DNA from: Actinomadura luzonensis
GTDB lineage: Bacteria > Actinomycetota > Actinomycetes > Streptosporangiales > Streptosporangiaceae
Direction: 5' to 3'
Length of the DNA: 64,000 nt
Assembly (NCBI RefSeq): GCF_022664455.2
Contig: NZ_JAKRKC020000002.1
Span: 1,922,001 to 1,986,000 of the forward strand
A program made the position numbers and the translations under genes. Below, in pieces: positions 38,136-46,667 of the stretch. The first letter of the stretch is position 1. Every line of letters begins with the position of its first letter. Below the pieces are notes generated by a model that was not told the DNA's origin, made no database searches, and saw nothing but the letters and a program-made list of their open reading frames with translations.

Positions 38136-40412
38136 CTAGAGCCCGTATTCCTTGACGATGCGCTCGTGCCGCTCGACCTCGACGTCGATCTCGCGCGCCA
38201 GGTCGAGCCAGGCCAGCGGGTGCACCCAGCGCTCGGTGGCGTCGTCGAGCAGGGCGTCGACCTCCTGCGGCGAGACGTCCGGCGGCACCGCGACCCAGCC
38301 GAACACGCCCGGCAGCGGCTCGCCCGAGGACGGGTGGGTGACCTTGTAGTTCTCGTCGCTGTAGACCCACATCGGCCAGCCGCGCTCGGCCATGACCTCG
38401 GTGAACTCGGTCCAGTCGGCCTCGCTCGGCGCCGCGCCGTCGAAGAAGTAGCTGGTGTAGCCGCCCGGCCGCAGGATGCGCACCGCGGCGAACGGCGGCA
38501 CGAAGTTCTGCTGCTCCTGCGGGTCGTCGGGCACCGGCTCAAGGAGCTGCGGGTCGAAGACCACGAGGTCGCCGGCGTTGTAGTCCATGCCGCGCGGCTG
38601 CGGCAGGGCCAGGCGGGCGGTGGCGGGCCCGGTGCGGATCGACAGGACCTGGCGCTGGCCGCCGTCGGGCGCGGGGAGGATGACCCGGATGAGGCCCATC
38701 TCCTCCTCGATCGGGCCCTCCTTGGACTTGATCGGCATGCCGATCCTGGCCGCGCCCTTGCGCACGGTGTCCCAGTCCTCGGCCGAGGTGGCCATGACGA
38801 TCATGCGCCAGACGTCCTCGTCGGACAGCTCGTCGATGACCTCCAGCAGCACCTCGGCGGCCCTGGCGTTCTGGTCGAGCTGCTGGGCGGCGCCGGACAG
38901 CAGGCGGCGGGCGTCGATGCCGGCCCCGGCGGCGACGGCGTGCTCGGCGGCGTCGAGCGCCTCCTGCCAGCGCTCGCGGGCGCTGTGCAGGCGGGCGAGC
39001 GCGACCTGCTGCGCGGCGTGCGGCAGCAGCGCGGCCATCTGCTCCAGCCGCTCGTCCTGGCGGGCCTCGATGAGCAGGGTGGTGAGGTAGGCGACGTCGT
39101 CGGACTCGGCCTCGCCGATCTTGCCGGTGTCGACCAGCGTCTTCCAGTAGATGTCGGCGCCGGTGGCGGGGTAGCCGAGGAAGCCCAGCGTGGTGGTGTG
39201 GCGGCGGGTGGCCTCCAGGTCGTCGCCGGACAGCGGCGCCAGCCAGCCCACCCACTTCTCGGGGTCGGCGTTGAAGCCGTCGGCGGCGTCGAACAGGCCC
39301 ACCCGCTCCTCCAGCGGGCCGGGGGGCGCGGGCTCGCCGGCGGCGTCGGCGGCGGCGCGCAGCGCGGCGACGCGCTCGGCGACGCCCTCGCTGTCGCGCA
39401 GCTCGGCGGCGCCGGACTCGGCGAGGTCGGCCAGCAGCCTGGCCTGCCAGACGCCCTGGCGGGCGACGGCGAGGTCGCCGGCGACGAGGGCCAGCTCGAC
39501 CCGGGCGCGGTAGCCGCCCATCATCGCGAAGTAGTCGACCCACTGGCGCAGCACCCGGCCGAGCTGCCAGGTGTTGGTGATCTGCGAGGAGCCGGCCAGC
39601 AGGCTGACCGCGCGCGACCACTCGACGAACACGCGCGGGTGCTCGCCGACCACGTCGAGGTCGGGCAGCGCGTCCACGGCCTCGGCGACGCGGCCGAGCG
39701 TGGCGAGGATGAGCGCGCGGCGCACGCCGTCGCGGTGCTCCTTGGCGACCGGGTCGTCGGGCTGGTGGCCGGAGGCGGCCTGCAGCGCGTCGAGCGCGGC
39801 CTCGGCGCGGCCGGCGGCCAGCAGCGCGCGGGCGTGCTCGGCGCCGAGCTCCCAGCTCGGCTCGCGGCCGGCGGTGCGCAGCCGCTCGGCGGCGGACTCG
39901 GCATAGGTGACGGCCTCGTCCGCCTTGCCGGCGTCGACCAGCGCGGCGACGTACTGGGTGACGAGGCCGGCGAAGGAGGACTTCTCCGGGCTCAGGCCCT
40001 CGAGGTAGGCGCCCAGCGTCTCCAGGCGCTCGCCCGCGTAGCCGGGGCCGTCGGTGTTGGCCAGCGCGAGGGCGAGGGCCTCGACCGCCGCCGGGACGGA
40101 CGGGCACTCGCGCACGTCTTCGCGCTGGGCGAACGCGAGGAGCTGCCGGGCGTCGTCGAGCGCGACCGCGCCCTGCGCCCGGTCGCCGACGCGGCCCATG
40201 AGGTGCCAGTAACGGGCGTAGAACTCGAGCCACGGCAGCTCCAGGGCCTCGGCCTGCTGCGCGATGGCCGGGGCCATCACGTCGAGCTGCGGGTATCGGC
40301 CCTCGTAGGCCTGTGCGGGGAGGTCTCCCAGCGCCATGGCGAGGCCAACGTTGCCCGCCTCGGAAAGCTGCTGCTGGGTGTCGCCGACCCAGGCCCAGAT
40401 GTCCACGTCCAT
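38136..40412 (-). CDS. Large helical-repeat (TPR-like) hypothetical protein
   Basis: A 758-residue soluble protein, almost all helical and Ala/Leu/Glu-rich for the first 580 residues, with TPR-like pairs (AALVDAGKADEAVTYAESAA, ARALLAAGRAEAALDALQAA, ALDAAEHAVAAGAGIDARRL). The last 170 residues are different: a mixed domain with LPQPRGMDYNAGDLVVFDP and GYTSYFFDGAAPSEADW. No enzyme motif is seen. Arrays like this usually scaffold protein contacts. The Shine-Dalgarno before ATG 40412 is weak. I do not recognise a named family. Confidence 0.75.
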   Translation of the reverse strand: MDVDIWAWVGDTQQQLSEAGNVGLAMALGDLPAQAYEGRYPQLDVMAPAIAQQAEALELPWLEFYARYWHLMGRVGDRAQGAVALDDARQLLAFAQREDVRECPSVPAAVEALALALANTDGPGYAGERLETLGAYLEGLSPEKSSFAGLVTQYVAALVDAGKADEAVTYAESAAERLRTAGREPSWELGAEHARALLAAGRAEAALDALQAASGHQPDDPVAKEHRDGVRRALILATLGRVAEAVDALPDLDVVGEHPRVFVEWSRAVSLLAGSSQITNTWQLGRVLRQWVDYFAMMGGYRARVELALVAGDLAVARQGVWQARLLADLAESGAAELRDSEGVAERVAALRAAADAAGEPAPPGPLEERVGLFDAADGFNADPEKWVGWLAPLSGDDLEATRRHTTTLGFLGYPATGADIYWKTLVDTGKIGEAESDDVAYLTTLLIEARQDERLEQMAALLPHAAQQVALARLHSARERWQEALDAAEHAVAAGAGIDARRLLSGAAQQLDQNARAAEVLLEVIDELSDEDVWRMIVMATSAEDWDTVRKGAARIGMPIKSKEGPIEEEMGLIRVILPAPDGGQRQVLSIRTGPATARLALPQPRGMDYNAGDLVVFDPQLLEPVPDDPQEQQNFVPPFAAVRILRPGGYTSYFFDGAAPSEADWTEFTEVMAERGWPMWVYSDENYKVTHPSSGEPLPGVFGWVAVPPDVSPQEVDALLDDATERWVHPLAWLDLAREIDVEVERHERIVKEYGL

Positions 40413-40431
40413 GGGCAGTCAGTCTGCCAGG

Positions 40432-41187
40432 TCAACGACCGTGCCCAAAACGCAGAAGCTCGATCAGCTCGTCCGATTCGCCGTCGCCGAGGACCGAAAA
40501 CACCGGAGCCATGAGATCGTCGGTGCGCTCCTCCACCTCGGCCCTGCGGGCCACGACCTCGGGGGCGGGCTCCGGGTAGGGTTCCGGCCAGGTGAAGAAC
40601 CGGGCGATCTGGGCGCCCGCGGCGTTGCCGAACGGGGTGGCGTCGTGGGCGGTGGCGAGCGTGGCCTCCAGGGGGTGCAGCCCGGCCGCGACCACGGCGT
40701 TGGCGTGCAGGCCGCCGCGCAGCTCACGCAGGCAGTGCATGAGCTGGACGGCCCGCGCCGGCGGGTCGTCGGGCAGCGGCACCGCCCGCCAGCCGGCGAA
40801 CAGCGGGGCGCCCACGGACGAGGCCGCCCCGACGACCCGCTCCAGCAGCTCGGCGAGCCGGGCGCAGCCGTCGTACCCGCCGAGCTTGCGGCGGCCCCAG
40901 GCGCGGCACACCTCGGCGTAGAGCTCGACGGCCCGCTCGACCGGCAGCTTGCGGCCGTTGTTCCAGCTCTCCTCGACGTGCTCGCGCGGGAAGAAGACGG
41001 CGACGGAGTGGACGACGTCGGCGTCGCACTCGCCGAGCACGCCGCAGCGGCCCCGGAAATAGAGCTCGCGGGCGCCGAGGCCGTGCTCCTCGCAGACGGC
41101 CTTGGCCTCGCGCGAGATCATGAACCCGCCGCCGAGCTGCCCGATGGGCGCCTTAACCTGGACTGCGGTGGTGCGTGGGTCTGCCAT
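40432..41187 (-). CDS. SCO6745-family protein
   Basis: A 251-residue protein with the features of the actinobacterial SCO6745 family: GARELYFRGRCGVLGECDADVVHSVAVFFP near the start, helical middle, and HCLRELRGGLHANAVVAAGL late. Members are sometimes called helix-turn-helix proteins, but no experimental role is known to me. ATG 41187 has GAGAGGTGG before it. An upstream in-frame start would overlap dapF. It follows dapF in the same direction after 49 bp. Confidence 0.75.
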   Translation of the reverse strand: MADPRTTAVQVKAPIGQLGGGFMISREAKAVCEEHGLGARELYFRGRCGVLGECDADVVHSVAVFFPREHVEESWNNGRKLPVERAVELYAEVCRAWGRRKLGGYDGCARLAELLERVVGAASSVGAPLFAGWRAVPLPDDPPARAVQLMHCLRELRGGLHANAVVAAGLHPLEATLATAHDATPFGNAAGAQIARFFTWPEPYPEPAPEVVARRAEVEERTDDLMAPVFSVLGDGESDELIELLRFGHGR

Positions 41188-41236
41188 GTCCCACCTCTCA
41201 GTTCGGGAAACAGACCCAGCATGCCTCAGCAGAACT

Positions 41237-42049
41237 TCATTCTGCAAGCATCAGCTCGCCGCTGGCCACGATCACCGCCGGGCCGGACAGGTAGCTCATG
41301 TCCGCCTCCAGGATGACGGTGAGCGTGCCGCCGAGCACCTCCACGGTCCAGGTGCCGGTGGTGTCGCCCGACAGGGCCGCCGCCGCGACCGCCGTGGCCA
41401 CCGCGCCCGTGCCGCACGAGCGGGTCTCGCCGGAGCCGCGCTCGAAGACGCGCATGACCGCGCGGCTGACGCCCACCGGGTTGAACAGCTCGATGTTGAC
41501 GCCGCCGGGGAAGACGCCGATGTCGAAGCCGGGCTGGTGGGTGAGGTCGAGCTGGACGACCGGGTCGCCGATGGCGCAGGCCAGGTGCGGGTTGCCCACG
41601 TTGACGCGCAGGCCCGGGTACTCGCAGCCGCCGACGGTGGCCACGCTCTCGCCCTCCACCACCGGCTTGCCCATGGCCACCGTGATGTCGCCGTTCGGCT
41701 CGACCCGGACCGGGCGCAGCCCGCCCCGGGTGGCGATGGCGAACTCCGCCGGGTCGGCGAGGCCCGCGTCGATGAGGTAGCGGGCGAACACCCGCACGCC
41801 GTTGCCGCACATCTCGGCCACGCTGCCGTCGGCGTTGCGGTAGTCCATGAACCACTCCGCGCGGGACGCCTGGCCGGCCACCTCGTGGCTGCGCTTGGTG
41901 CGCACCACCCGGAGGACGCCGTCGGCCCCGAGGCCCGCCCTCCTGTCACAGATCTTGGCGACGAGCGCGGCCGACAGGTCGAGCTCGGCGTCGGGATCGG
42001 GCAGGATGACGAAATCGTTCTCGGTGCCGTGGCCCTTCAGGAAACGCAT
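41237..42049 (-). CDS. dapF: Diaminopimelate epimerase
   Basis: Converts LL- to meso-diaminopimelate for lysine and peptidoglycan. The 270 residues contain both catalytic-Cys motifs, MCGNGVR (about 80) and SCGTGAVA (about 211), which act as the acid/base pair. KGHGTENDFVIL is the usual start; most relatives have KGHGTQNDF. The gene is 9 bp after miaA, the standard actinobacterial arrangement. Confidence 0.97.
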   Translation of the reverse strand: MRFLKGHGTENDFVILPDPDAELDLSAALVAKICDRRAGLGADGVLRVVRTKRSHEVAGQASRAEWFMDYRNADGSVAEMCGNGVRVFARYLIDAGLADPAEFAIATRGGLRPVRVEPNGDITVAMGKPVVEGESVATVGGCEYPGLRVNVGNPHLACAIGDPVVQLDLTHQPGFDIGVFPGGVNIELFNPVGVSRAVMRVFERGSGETRSCGTGAVATAVAAAALSGDTTGTWTVEVLGGTLTVILEADMSYLSGPAVIVASGELMLAE

Positions 42050-42058
42050 GCCGCAAGT

Positions 42059-42970
42059 CTAGGGGGAGGGGTGCCCGGTGATCTCCGCCAGGGCGCGCTC
42101 CACCAGGTCCGGGGCGTCGTACGGCAGCCAGCGCACCCGCGGGTCGCGCCGGAACCACGACTCCTGGCGGCGCGCGAAGCGCCGGGTGGCCCGCACCGTC
42201 TCCTCCCGCGCCCGCTCCTCGCTCCACTCGCCGCTCAGGTAGCGGACGACCTGCTGGTAGCCGAGCGCGCGGCCGGCCGTGCGGCCCTCGGCGAGGCCCT
42301 GCCCGAGCAGGCCGCGCACCTCCTCGACCAGGCCCGCCGCCCACATGCGCTCCACCCGCAGCGCGATCCGCTCGTCCAGCTCCGGCCGCGGCACCTCCAG
42401 GCCGAGCTGCACGCTCGGGTAGACCGCGTCGTACGACGGCATCGTCGCCGAGAACGGCCGGCCCGAGTGCTCGATCACCTCCAGCGCCCGCACGATGCGG
42501 CGGCCGTTGCTGGGCAGGATCGCCGCCGCCGCGGCCGGGTCGAGCCCGCGCAGCCGCTCGTGCAGCGGCGCCGGGCCGCGCTCGGCCAGCTCCGCCTCCA
42601 GCCGCGCCCGGATCTCCGGGTCGGTGCCGGGGAACTCCAGGTCGTCGAGGGCCGCCCGCACGTACAAGCCGCTGCCCCCGACCAGCACGGGCGCCGCCAC
42701 CCGGTCGATGACGTCCCTGGCCAGCTTCTGGTACTCGGCCACGCTCGCGGTGACCGTGACGTCCCAGACGTCCAGCAGGTGGTGCGGCACGCCGCGCATC
42801 TCCTCGGGGGTCAGCTTGGCGGTGCCGATGTCCATGCCGCGGTAGAGCTGCATGGAGTCGGCGTTGACGCACTCGCCCCCGAGGCGGAGGGCGAGCTCCA
42901 CGGCGAGGTCGGACTTTCCGGCCGCGGTGGGGCCGACGACGGCGATCACTGGCTGCTGGCGCACACGCAC
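42059..42970 (-). CDS. miaA: tRNA dimethylallyltransferase MiaA
   Basis: Transfers a dimethylallyl group to N6 of A37 in tRNAs, making the substrate of MiaB (20408-21904). The 303 residues have P-loop GPTAAGKS (13-20), the conserved NADSMQLYRGMDIGTAK and GGSGLYVRA, and the C-terminal tRNA-contacting region FARRQESWFRRD. The start is GTG 42970. It sits between the methyltransferase gene (7 bp before) and dapF (9 bp after), probably one transcript. Confidence 0.97.
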   Translation of the reverse strand: MRVRQQPVIAVVGPTAAGKSDLAVELALRLGGECVNADSMQLYRGMDIGTAKLTPEEMRGVPHHLLDVWDVTVTASVAEYQKLARDVIDRVAAPVLVGGSGLYVRAALDDLEFPGTDPEIRARLEAELAERGPAPLHERLRGLDPAAAAAILPSNGRRIVRALEVIEHSGRPFSATMPSYDAVYPSVQLGLEVPRPELDERIALRVERMWAAGLVEEVRGLLGQGLAEGRTAGRALGYQQVVRYLSGEWSEERAREETVRATRRFARRQESWFRRDPRVRWLPYDAPDLVERALAEITGHPSP

Positions 42971-42977
42971 CAGTGTG

Positions 42978-43502
42978 CTAGAGATCGAGCAGCGTCGGTT
43001 GCAGGTACCCCTCGTGGGTGAGCAGCCACCGCTTGGTCTCCACGCCGGTGCCGCCGCTGAACCCGCCGAGCCCGGTGCCCGAGATCACCCGGTGGCAGGG
43101 CACGACGATCGGGATCGGGTTGGAGCCCATGATCGAGCCGATGCCGCGCGCGGGCACGGTGGAGCCGCTGAGCCGGGCCAGCTCGCCGTAGGTGACGGCG
43201 GTGCCGTACGGGACGGCGTGCAGCGCCTGCAGCACCCGCCGCCGCGACCCGGACGTCAGCCGCCAGTCGATGGGCGTCGCGAAGGCCCGCAGCTCGCCGG
43301 CGAAATAAGCGTTCAGCTCGGCGACGGCGGAGGCCGTACGATCCGAATCATGCACTTCGACCAGCCCGAGCCGGTCCGCCAGGCCCGCGTGGGAGGAGCC
43401 CCAGCCCGACGCCACCAGCCCCGTCTCGGTGACGGCCAGCGTGAACGCGCCCACCGGCGTCGCCACCGTGGCGAAGGCGACCGAATCTCCCGCTGGGGCC
43501 AT
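42978..43502 (-). CDS. Methylated-DNA-protein cysteine methyltransferase
   Basis: A 174-residue suicide repair protein removing alkyl groups from O6 of guanine. The active site PCHRVI (VVPCHRV, about residue 136) and the wing GLGGFSGG are intact. The helix-turn-helix before it reads YGELARLSGSTVPARGIGSIMGSNP, and the N-terminal RNaseH-like domain is present but short. ATG 43502 has GAGAGG in good position and is used instead of the longer frame to 43571. Its start codon overlaps the start region of the divergent RNase Z gene. Confidence 0.93.
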   Translation of the reverse strand: MAPAGDSVAFATVATPVGAFTLAVTETGLVASGWGSSHAGLADRLGLVEVHDSDRTASAVAELNAYFAGELRAFATPIDWRLTSGSRRRVLQALHAVPYGTAVTYGELARLSGSTVPARGIGSIMGSNPIPIVVPCHRVISGTGLGGFSGGTGVETKRWLLTHEGYLQPTLLDL

Positions 43503-43503
43503 G

Positions 43504-44415
43504 ATGTCCTCTCGTGAGCTCGTGGTGCTGGGCACCTCCAGTGCGGTGCCCACCAGACACCGTAACCACAACGGCTACTTCCTGCGCTGGGACGGGCAGG
43601 GTTTCCTGTTCGACCCGGGCGAGGGCACGCAGCGGCAGATGGTGCACGCCGGGCTGAGCGCCAACGACGTCCACTGGGTGTGCGTGACGCACTTCCACGG
43701 CGACCACTGCCTCGGCGTGCCCGGCGTCGTGCAGCGCATCGCCCGCGACCGGGTCAGGCACCCCGTGCGGGCCGTCTACCCCGCCTCGGGGGCGGTCTAC
43801 TGGCGGCGGCTGCGGCACGCCGCCGCCTTCGCCGACACCGGCGTGATCGCCGAGCATCCCGTCTCCGGCGCGCTCGACGGGGCCGGGCCGCTGATCGCGC
43901 GCCGGCTGTCCCACCCCGTCGAGTCGTACGGCTACCGCGTCCAGGAGCCGCCCGGCCGCCGCATGCTGCCCGCGAAGCTGGCCGCCCACGGCATCCGCGG
44001 CCCCGAGGTCGGCGAGCTGCAGCGCACCGGCTCGGTGCGCGGCGTCACGCTGGAGGAGTGCAGCGAGCCGCGCCCCGGCCAGGGCTTCGCCTTCGTCATG
44101 GACACCCGGCTCTGCGACACCGTCTTCGAGCTGGCCTCCGGGGTCGACCTGCTGGTCATCGAGGCCACGTTCCTGTCGGGGGAGAGCGCGCTCGCCAAGG
44201 AGTACGGGCACCTGACGGCGTACGAGGCGGGCGTGGTCGCGGCGGACGCCGGGGTGCGGCGGCTGGTGCTCACGCACTTCTCCGAGCGCTACGGGTTCGG
44301 CGACGAGCCCGCGTTCGTGGCCGAGGTGCGGCGCAGCTACGACGGCGAGGTCGTGCTGGCCCGCGACCTGATGAAGGTGCCGGTGCCGCGCCGGGTCCAC
44401 ACAGCGGCGTGGTAA
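43504..44415 (+). CDS. rnz: Ribonuclease Z
   Basis: tRNA 3'-processing endonuclease of the metallo-beta-lactamase fold. The 303 residues contain the beta-lactamase HxHxDH motif (THFHGDHCLGVPG, about 62-67), an N-terminal LVVLGTSSAVPT, and the later VMDTRLCD and LTHFSERYG metal ligands. ATG 43504 or the adjacent ATG 43501 starts it. In-frame sequence upstream to 43429 is the antisense of the methyltransferase and is not used. The 3' end overlaps the convergent Rv2728c-like gene by 79 bp. Confidence 0.9.
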   Translation: MSSRELVVLGTSSAVPTRHRNHNGYFLRWDGQGFLFDPGEGTQRQMVHAGLSANDVHWVCVTHFHGDHCLGVPGVVQRIARDRVRHPVRAVYPASGAVYWRRLRHAAAFADTGVIAEHPVSGALDGAGPLIARRLSHPVESYGYRVQEPPGRRMLPAKLAAHGIRGPEVGELQRTGSVRGVTLEECSEPRPGQGFAFVMDTRLCDTVFELASGVDLLVIEATFLSGESALAKEYGHLTAYEAGVVAADAGVRRLVLTHFSERYGFGDEPAFVAEVRRSYDGEVVLARDLMKVPVPRRVHTAAW

Positions 44416-45050
44416 CCGACCCCGAAGGGGGCGGAGCGGGCGAGCAGCCGGCCGTCGAACGGCTCCGGCCCGGCCGCGCCGGCGAGCACCTGGAGCGCGG
44501 CGCGGCCGGTGGCCCACAGGCGGTCGGCCTCCCCGGGGTCGAGCGCGGCGAGCGCGCCGGGGGCGGCCGTGTCCAGCGCGTGCGCGACCAGGTCGTCGAA
44601 GGGGCGGGCCGCCTCGTCGTACCTGCCGGGGGCCCGGGGCGTGAGGCAGGCCGGGCCGTCGGCGAGCACCAGCAGCCCCACCCGCTCGCCCGAGGCCGCC
44701 AGCTTCTCGCCGAGCGCCCGGCACTCGGCCGGCGCGGCGTCGTAGGCGACGGCCTGGCAGGCGTCGGGCGCCTGCCCGCCCAGCAGGTGGCGGCCCACGG
44801 TCAGCGACAGCGGCAGCACGGGCTCGCCCTCGCCCGCCGTGACCCGCAGCCCCCACGGGCGCAGGCTGCCGGCCGCCCGGCCCGCGTACGCCGCCGTGTC
44901 CGCGGCCCCGCCCACCACGGCCAGCACGTCGGGGCGGGCGGCGAGCAGGCCCGCCACGGCGGCCCCGCACGCGGCGCGGAGCTCCGCGAGCACGGGCATC
45001 CCGGTCACGAGCAGCGGGGTTTGCGGGCAGACGGCCGCGGCGGCAAGCAC
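44337..45050 (-). CDS. Class III extradiol dioxygenase-like protein (Rv2728c type)
   Basis: A 237-residue Ala-rich protein. The pattern LAAAAVCPQTPLLVTGM at the start, VLAVVGGAADTAAYAG and VGLLVLADGPACLTPRAPG match the LigB-like fold group found beside miaA/dapF in many actinobacteria, including Mycobacterium Rv2728c. Typical dioxygenase metal residues are not obvious, so it may not be an enzyme of that kind. The last 20 residues, after VGYHAAVW, are read from DNA that also codes the end of rnz. Confidence 0.65.
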   Translation of the reverse strand: MLAAAAVCPQTPLLVTGMPVLAELRAACGAAVAGLLAARPDVLAVVGGAADTAAYAGRAAGSLRPWGLRVTAGEGEPVLPLSLTVGRHLLGGQAPDACQAVAYDAAPAECRALGEKLAASGERVGLLVLADGPACLTPRAPGRYDEAARPFDDLVAHALDTAAPGALAALDPGEADRLWATGRAALQVLAGAAGPEPFDGRLLARSAPFGVGYHAAVWTRRGTGTFIRSRASTTSPS

Positions 45051-45104
45051 GAGCGCAAGCGTACGCGGACCGGCGCCACCGCCCTCGGCCAGGTCGGGCC
45101 TGAC

Positions 45105-45869
45105 CTAGAAGGGGCTCTCGCCCGCCTTCACCCGCGCGAGCAGCGCGGCGGCGTGGGCGTACACCAGCCGGTGCAGCCCGCCGCCGAAGCTGACGCGCGC
45201 CACGCCCAGCTCCGCCAGCCGCCGCAGCGACGGCGCGCCCGGCCGGAACAGCACGTTGACCGGCCGCCCGGCCAGCTCGGACACGAGCGCCCCGATCTCG
45301 TCCTCCTCGCCGAGCACGATCGGGTACACGCAGTCGGCGCCGGCCTCCAGGTAGCGCCGCGCCCGCGCGAGCGCGTCGGCGCGGGTGCGGTCGCCGTGCA
45401 GGTACGTGTCCACCCGCGCGTTGATCACCAGTGCCGGGCCGGCCGCCGCGCGCACCCCGGCCAGGAACTCCGCCTGCTCGCCCGGGTCGACCAGCTCGCC
45501 GGTGCGCGGGTCGCTGTCCTCCAGGTTGCAGCCGGCCGCGCCCGCCGCCAGCAGCCGTTCGGCCAGCTCGGCGGGCTTGAGCCCGTAGCCGCGCTCGACG
45601 TCGGCGGTGACCGGCACGTCCACGGCGCGGGCGATGCGCGCCACGGCGGCCAGCATCTCCTCCGCCGGGACGCGCTCGCCGTCCTCGTAGCCGAGGACCT
45701 GGCAGACGGCGGCGCTGCCGGTCGCCACCGCCGGGAAGCCGGCCTCCTGGACGGCCCGCGCCGAGGCGGCGTCCCAGATGTTGGGCAGGACCAGGGGCGT
45801 GCCCGGCACGTGCAGCCCGCGAAGGACGCCGGCCCGCTCGATGGGGCCGGCTCCGTCAATCGTCGTCAT
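45105..45869 (-). CDS. Isocitrate lyase/PEP mutase superfamily protein
   Basis: A 254-residue TIM-barrel enzyme of the PEP mutase/isocitrate lyase superfamily: LPNIWDAASARAVQEAGFPA, the VTADVERGYG metal-site strand, NLEDSD and RPGAPSLRRLAELGV. The KKCGH active-site motif of true isocitrate lyase is absent, so a C-C or P-C lyase on another 2-oxo or hydroxy acid (for example oxaloacetate or 2-methylisocitrate types) is likelier. ATG 45869 is used. Bases 45539-45832, coding most of its N-terminal half, are repeated exactly at 46306-46599. Confidence 0.85.
   Translation of the reverse strand: MTTIDGAGPIERAGVLRGLHVPGTPLVLPNIWDAASARAVQEAGFPAVATGSAAVCQVLGYEDGERVPAEEMLAAVARIARAVDVPVTADVERGYGLKPAELAERLLAAGAAGCNLEDSDPRTGELVDPGEQAEFLAGVRAAAGPALVINARVDTYLHGDRTRADALARARRYLEAGADCVYPIVLGEEDEIGALVSELAGRPVNVLFRPGAPSLRRLAELGVARVSFGGGLHRLVYAHAAALLARVKAGESPF
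45539..45832. repeat. 294-bp perfect direct repeat, copy 1
   Basis: This copy lies inside the intact PEP mutase-family gene and codes from about GVLRGLHVPG to AERLLAAG. It matches 46306-46599 at every base when I compare the two line by line, with an offset of 767 bp. Flanking sequences diverge at both ends. Confidence 0.97.
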
Positions 45870-45958
45870 GTCTCCTGACCCTAGGCTCGCGGGCCGCCGT
45901 CGCCGAAGGTCCAATGGCGGCCACAACCTTCGAGCCACTTGGCCCGCCGCCCAGGGGG

Positions 45959-46651
45959 TCAGCAGCCGCTCGTCGCGCACTGCCCGGCGACCAGGCCGCC
46001 GGGGCCGTCCGCCGGGTTGTCGGCCGCCGGGGACTGCGGGGCCTTGGCGGGGGAGGTGGGCTTCTTGCCGTCGCCGGTCCGGGTGGCGCCCTGGTCGCGG
46101 CCCGTGGAGGTGCCGCCGTCGGAGTCGCCGGTGCCGGCCGGGTCGCCTCCGCCGCCCGGGTCGGTGGCGGCGTCGCCCATGGTCGCCTCGTCGTCCTGGA
46201 AGGCGTCGTCCTGGGTGCCGCCCGTGCCCTGCGACGGCCCGGCCTCCTGCCGGGTGCCGGGGGCGGCGGGCGTGCCGGGGCCGGCGGCCAGCTTGTAGCC
46301 GACGCCGCCCGCCGCCAGCAGCCGTTCGGCCAGCTCGGCGGGCTTGAGCCCGTAGCCGCGCTCGACGTCGGCGGTGACCGGCACGTCCACGGCGCGGGCG
46401 ATGCGCGCCACGGCGGCCAGCATCTCCTCCGCCGGGACGCGCTCGCCGTCCTCGTAGCCGAGGACCTGGCAGACGGCGGCGCTGCCGGTCGCCACCGCCG
46501 GGAAGCCGGCCTCCTGGACGGCCCGCGCCGAGGCGGCGTCCCAGATGTTGGGCAGGACCAGGGGCGTGCCCGGCACGTGCAGCCCGCGAAGGACGCCGGA
46601 AATCGATGCGGAAACGCCGCTTACCGTGAGATCAATAACACCGAACGCCAC
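45959..46651 (-). pseudogene. Chimeric ORF: copied PEP mutase fragment joined to a low-complexity tail
   Basis: The 230-codon frame has about 17 leader residues (MAFGVIDLTVSGVS), then 98 residues identical to the N-terminal half of the neighbouring PEP mutase-family protein. A 115-residue Gly/Asp/Thr/Pro-rich tail follows, beginning GGVGYKLAAGP and ending GQCATSGC. The enzyme half lacks the rest of the barrel and cannot work as such. The tail looks like the extracellular part of a membrane or exported protein whose own 5' end was replaced. Both joins keep the frame, so a fusion protein could be made. A dead gene is the cautious call. Confidence 0.65.
46306..46599. repeat. 294-bp perfect direct repeat, copy 2
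   Basis: Identical to 45539-45832 and in the same orientation. No insertion-sequence ends or target-site duplication were found at its borders. At the low-coordinate edge the two sites still resemble each other for about eight codons (AGAAGCNL against AGGVGYKL), which could be residual homology used in the exchange. Confidence 0.97.
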
Positions 46652-46667
46652 TCCCCGGGTGTCCCAT

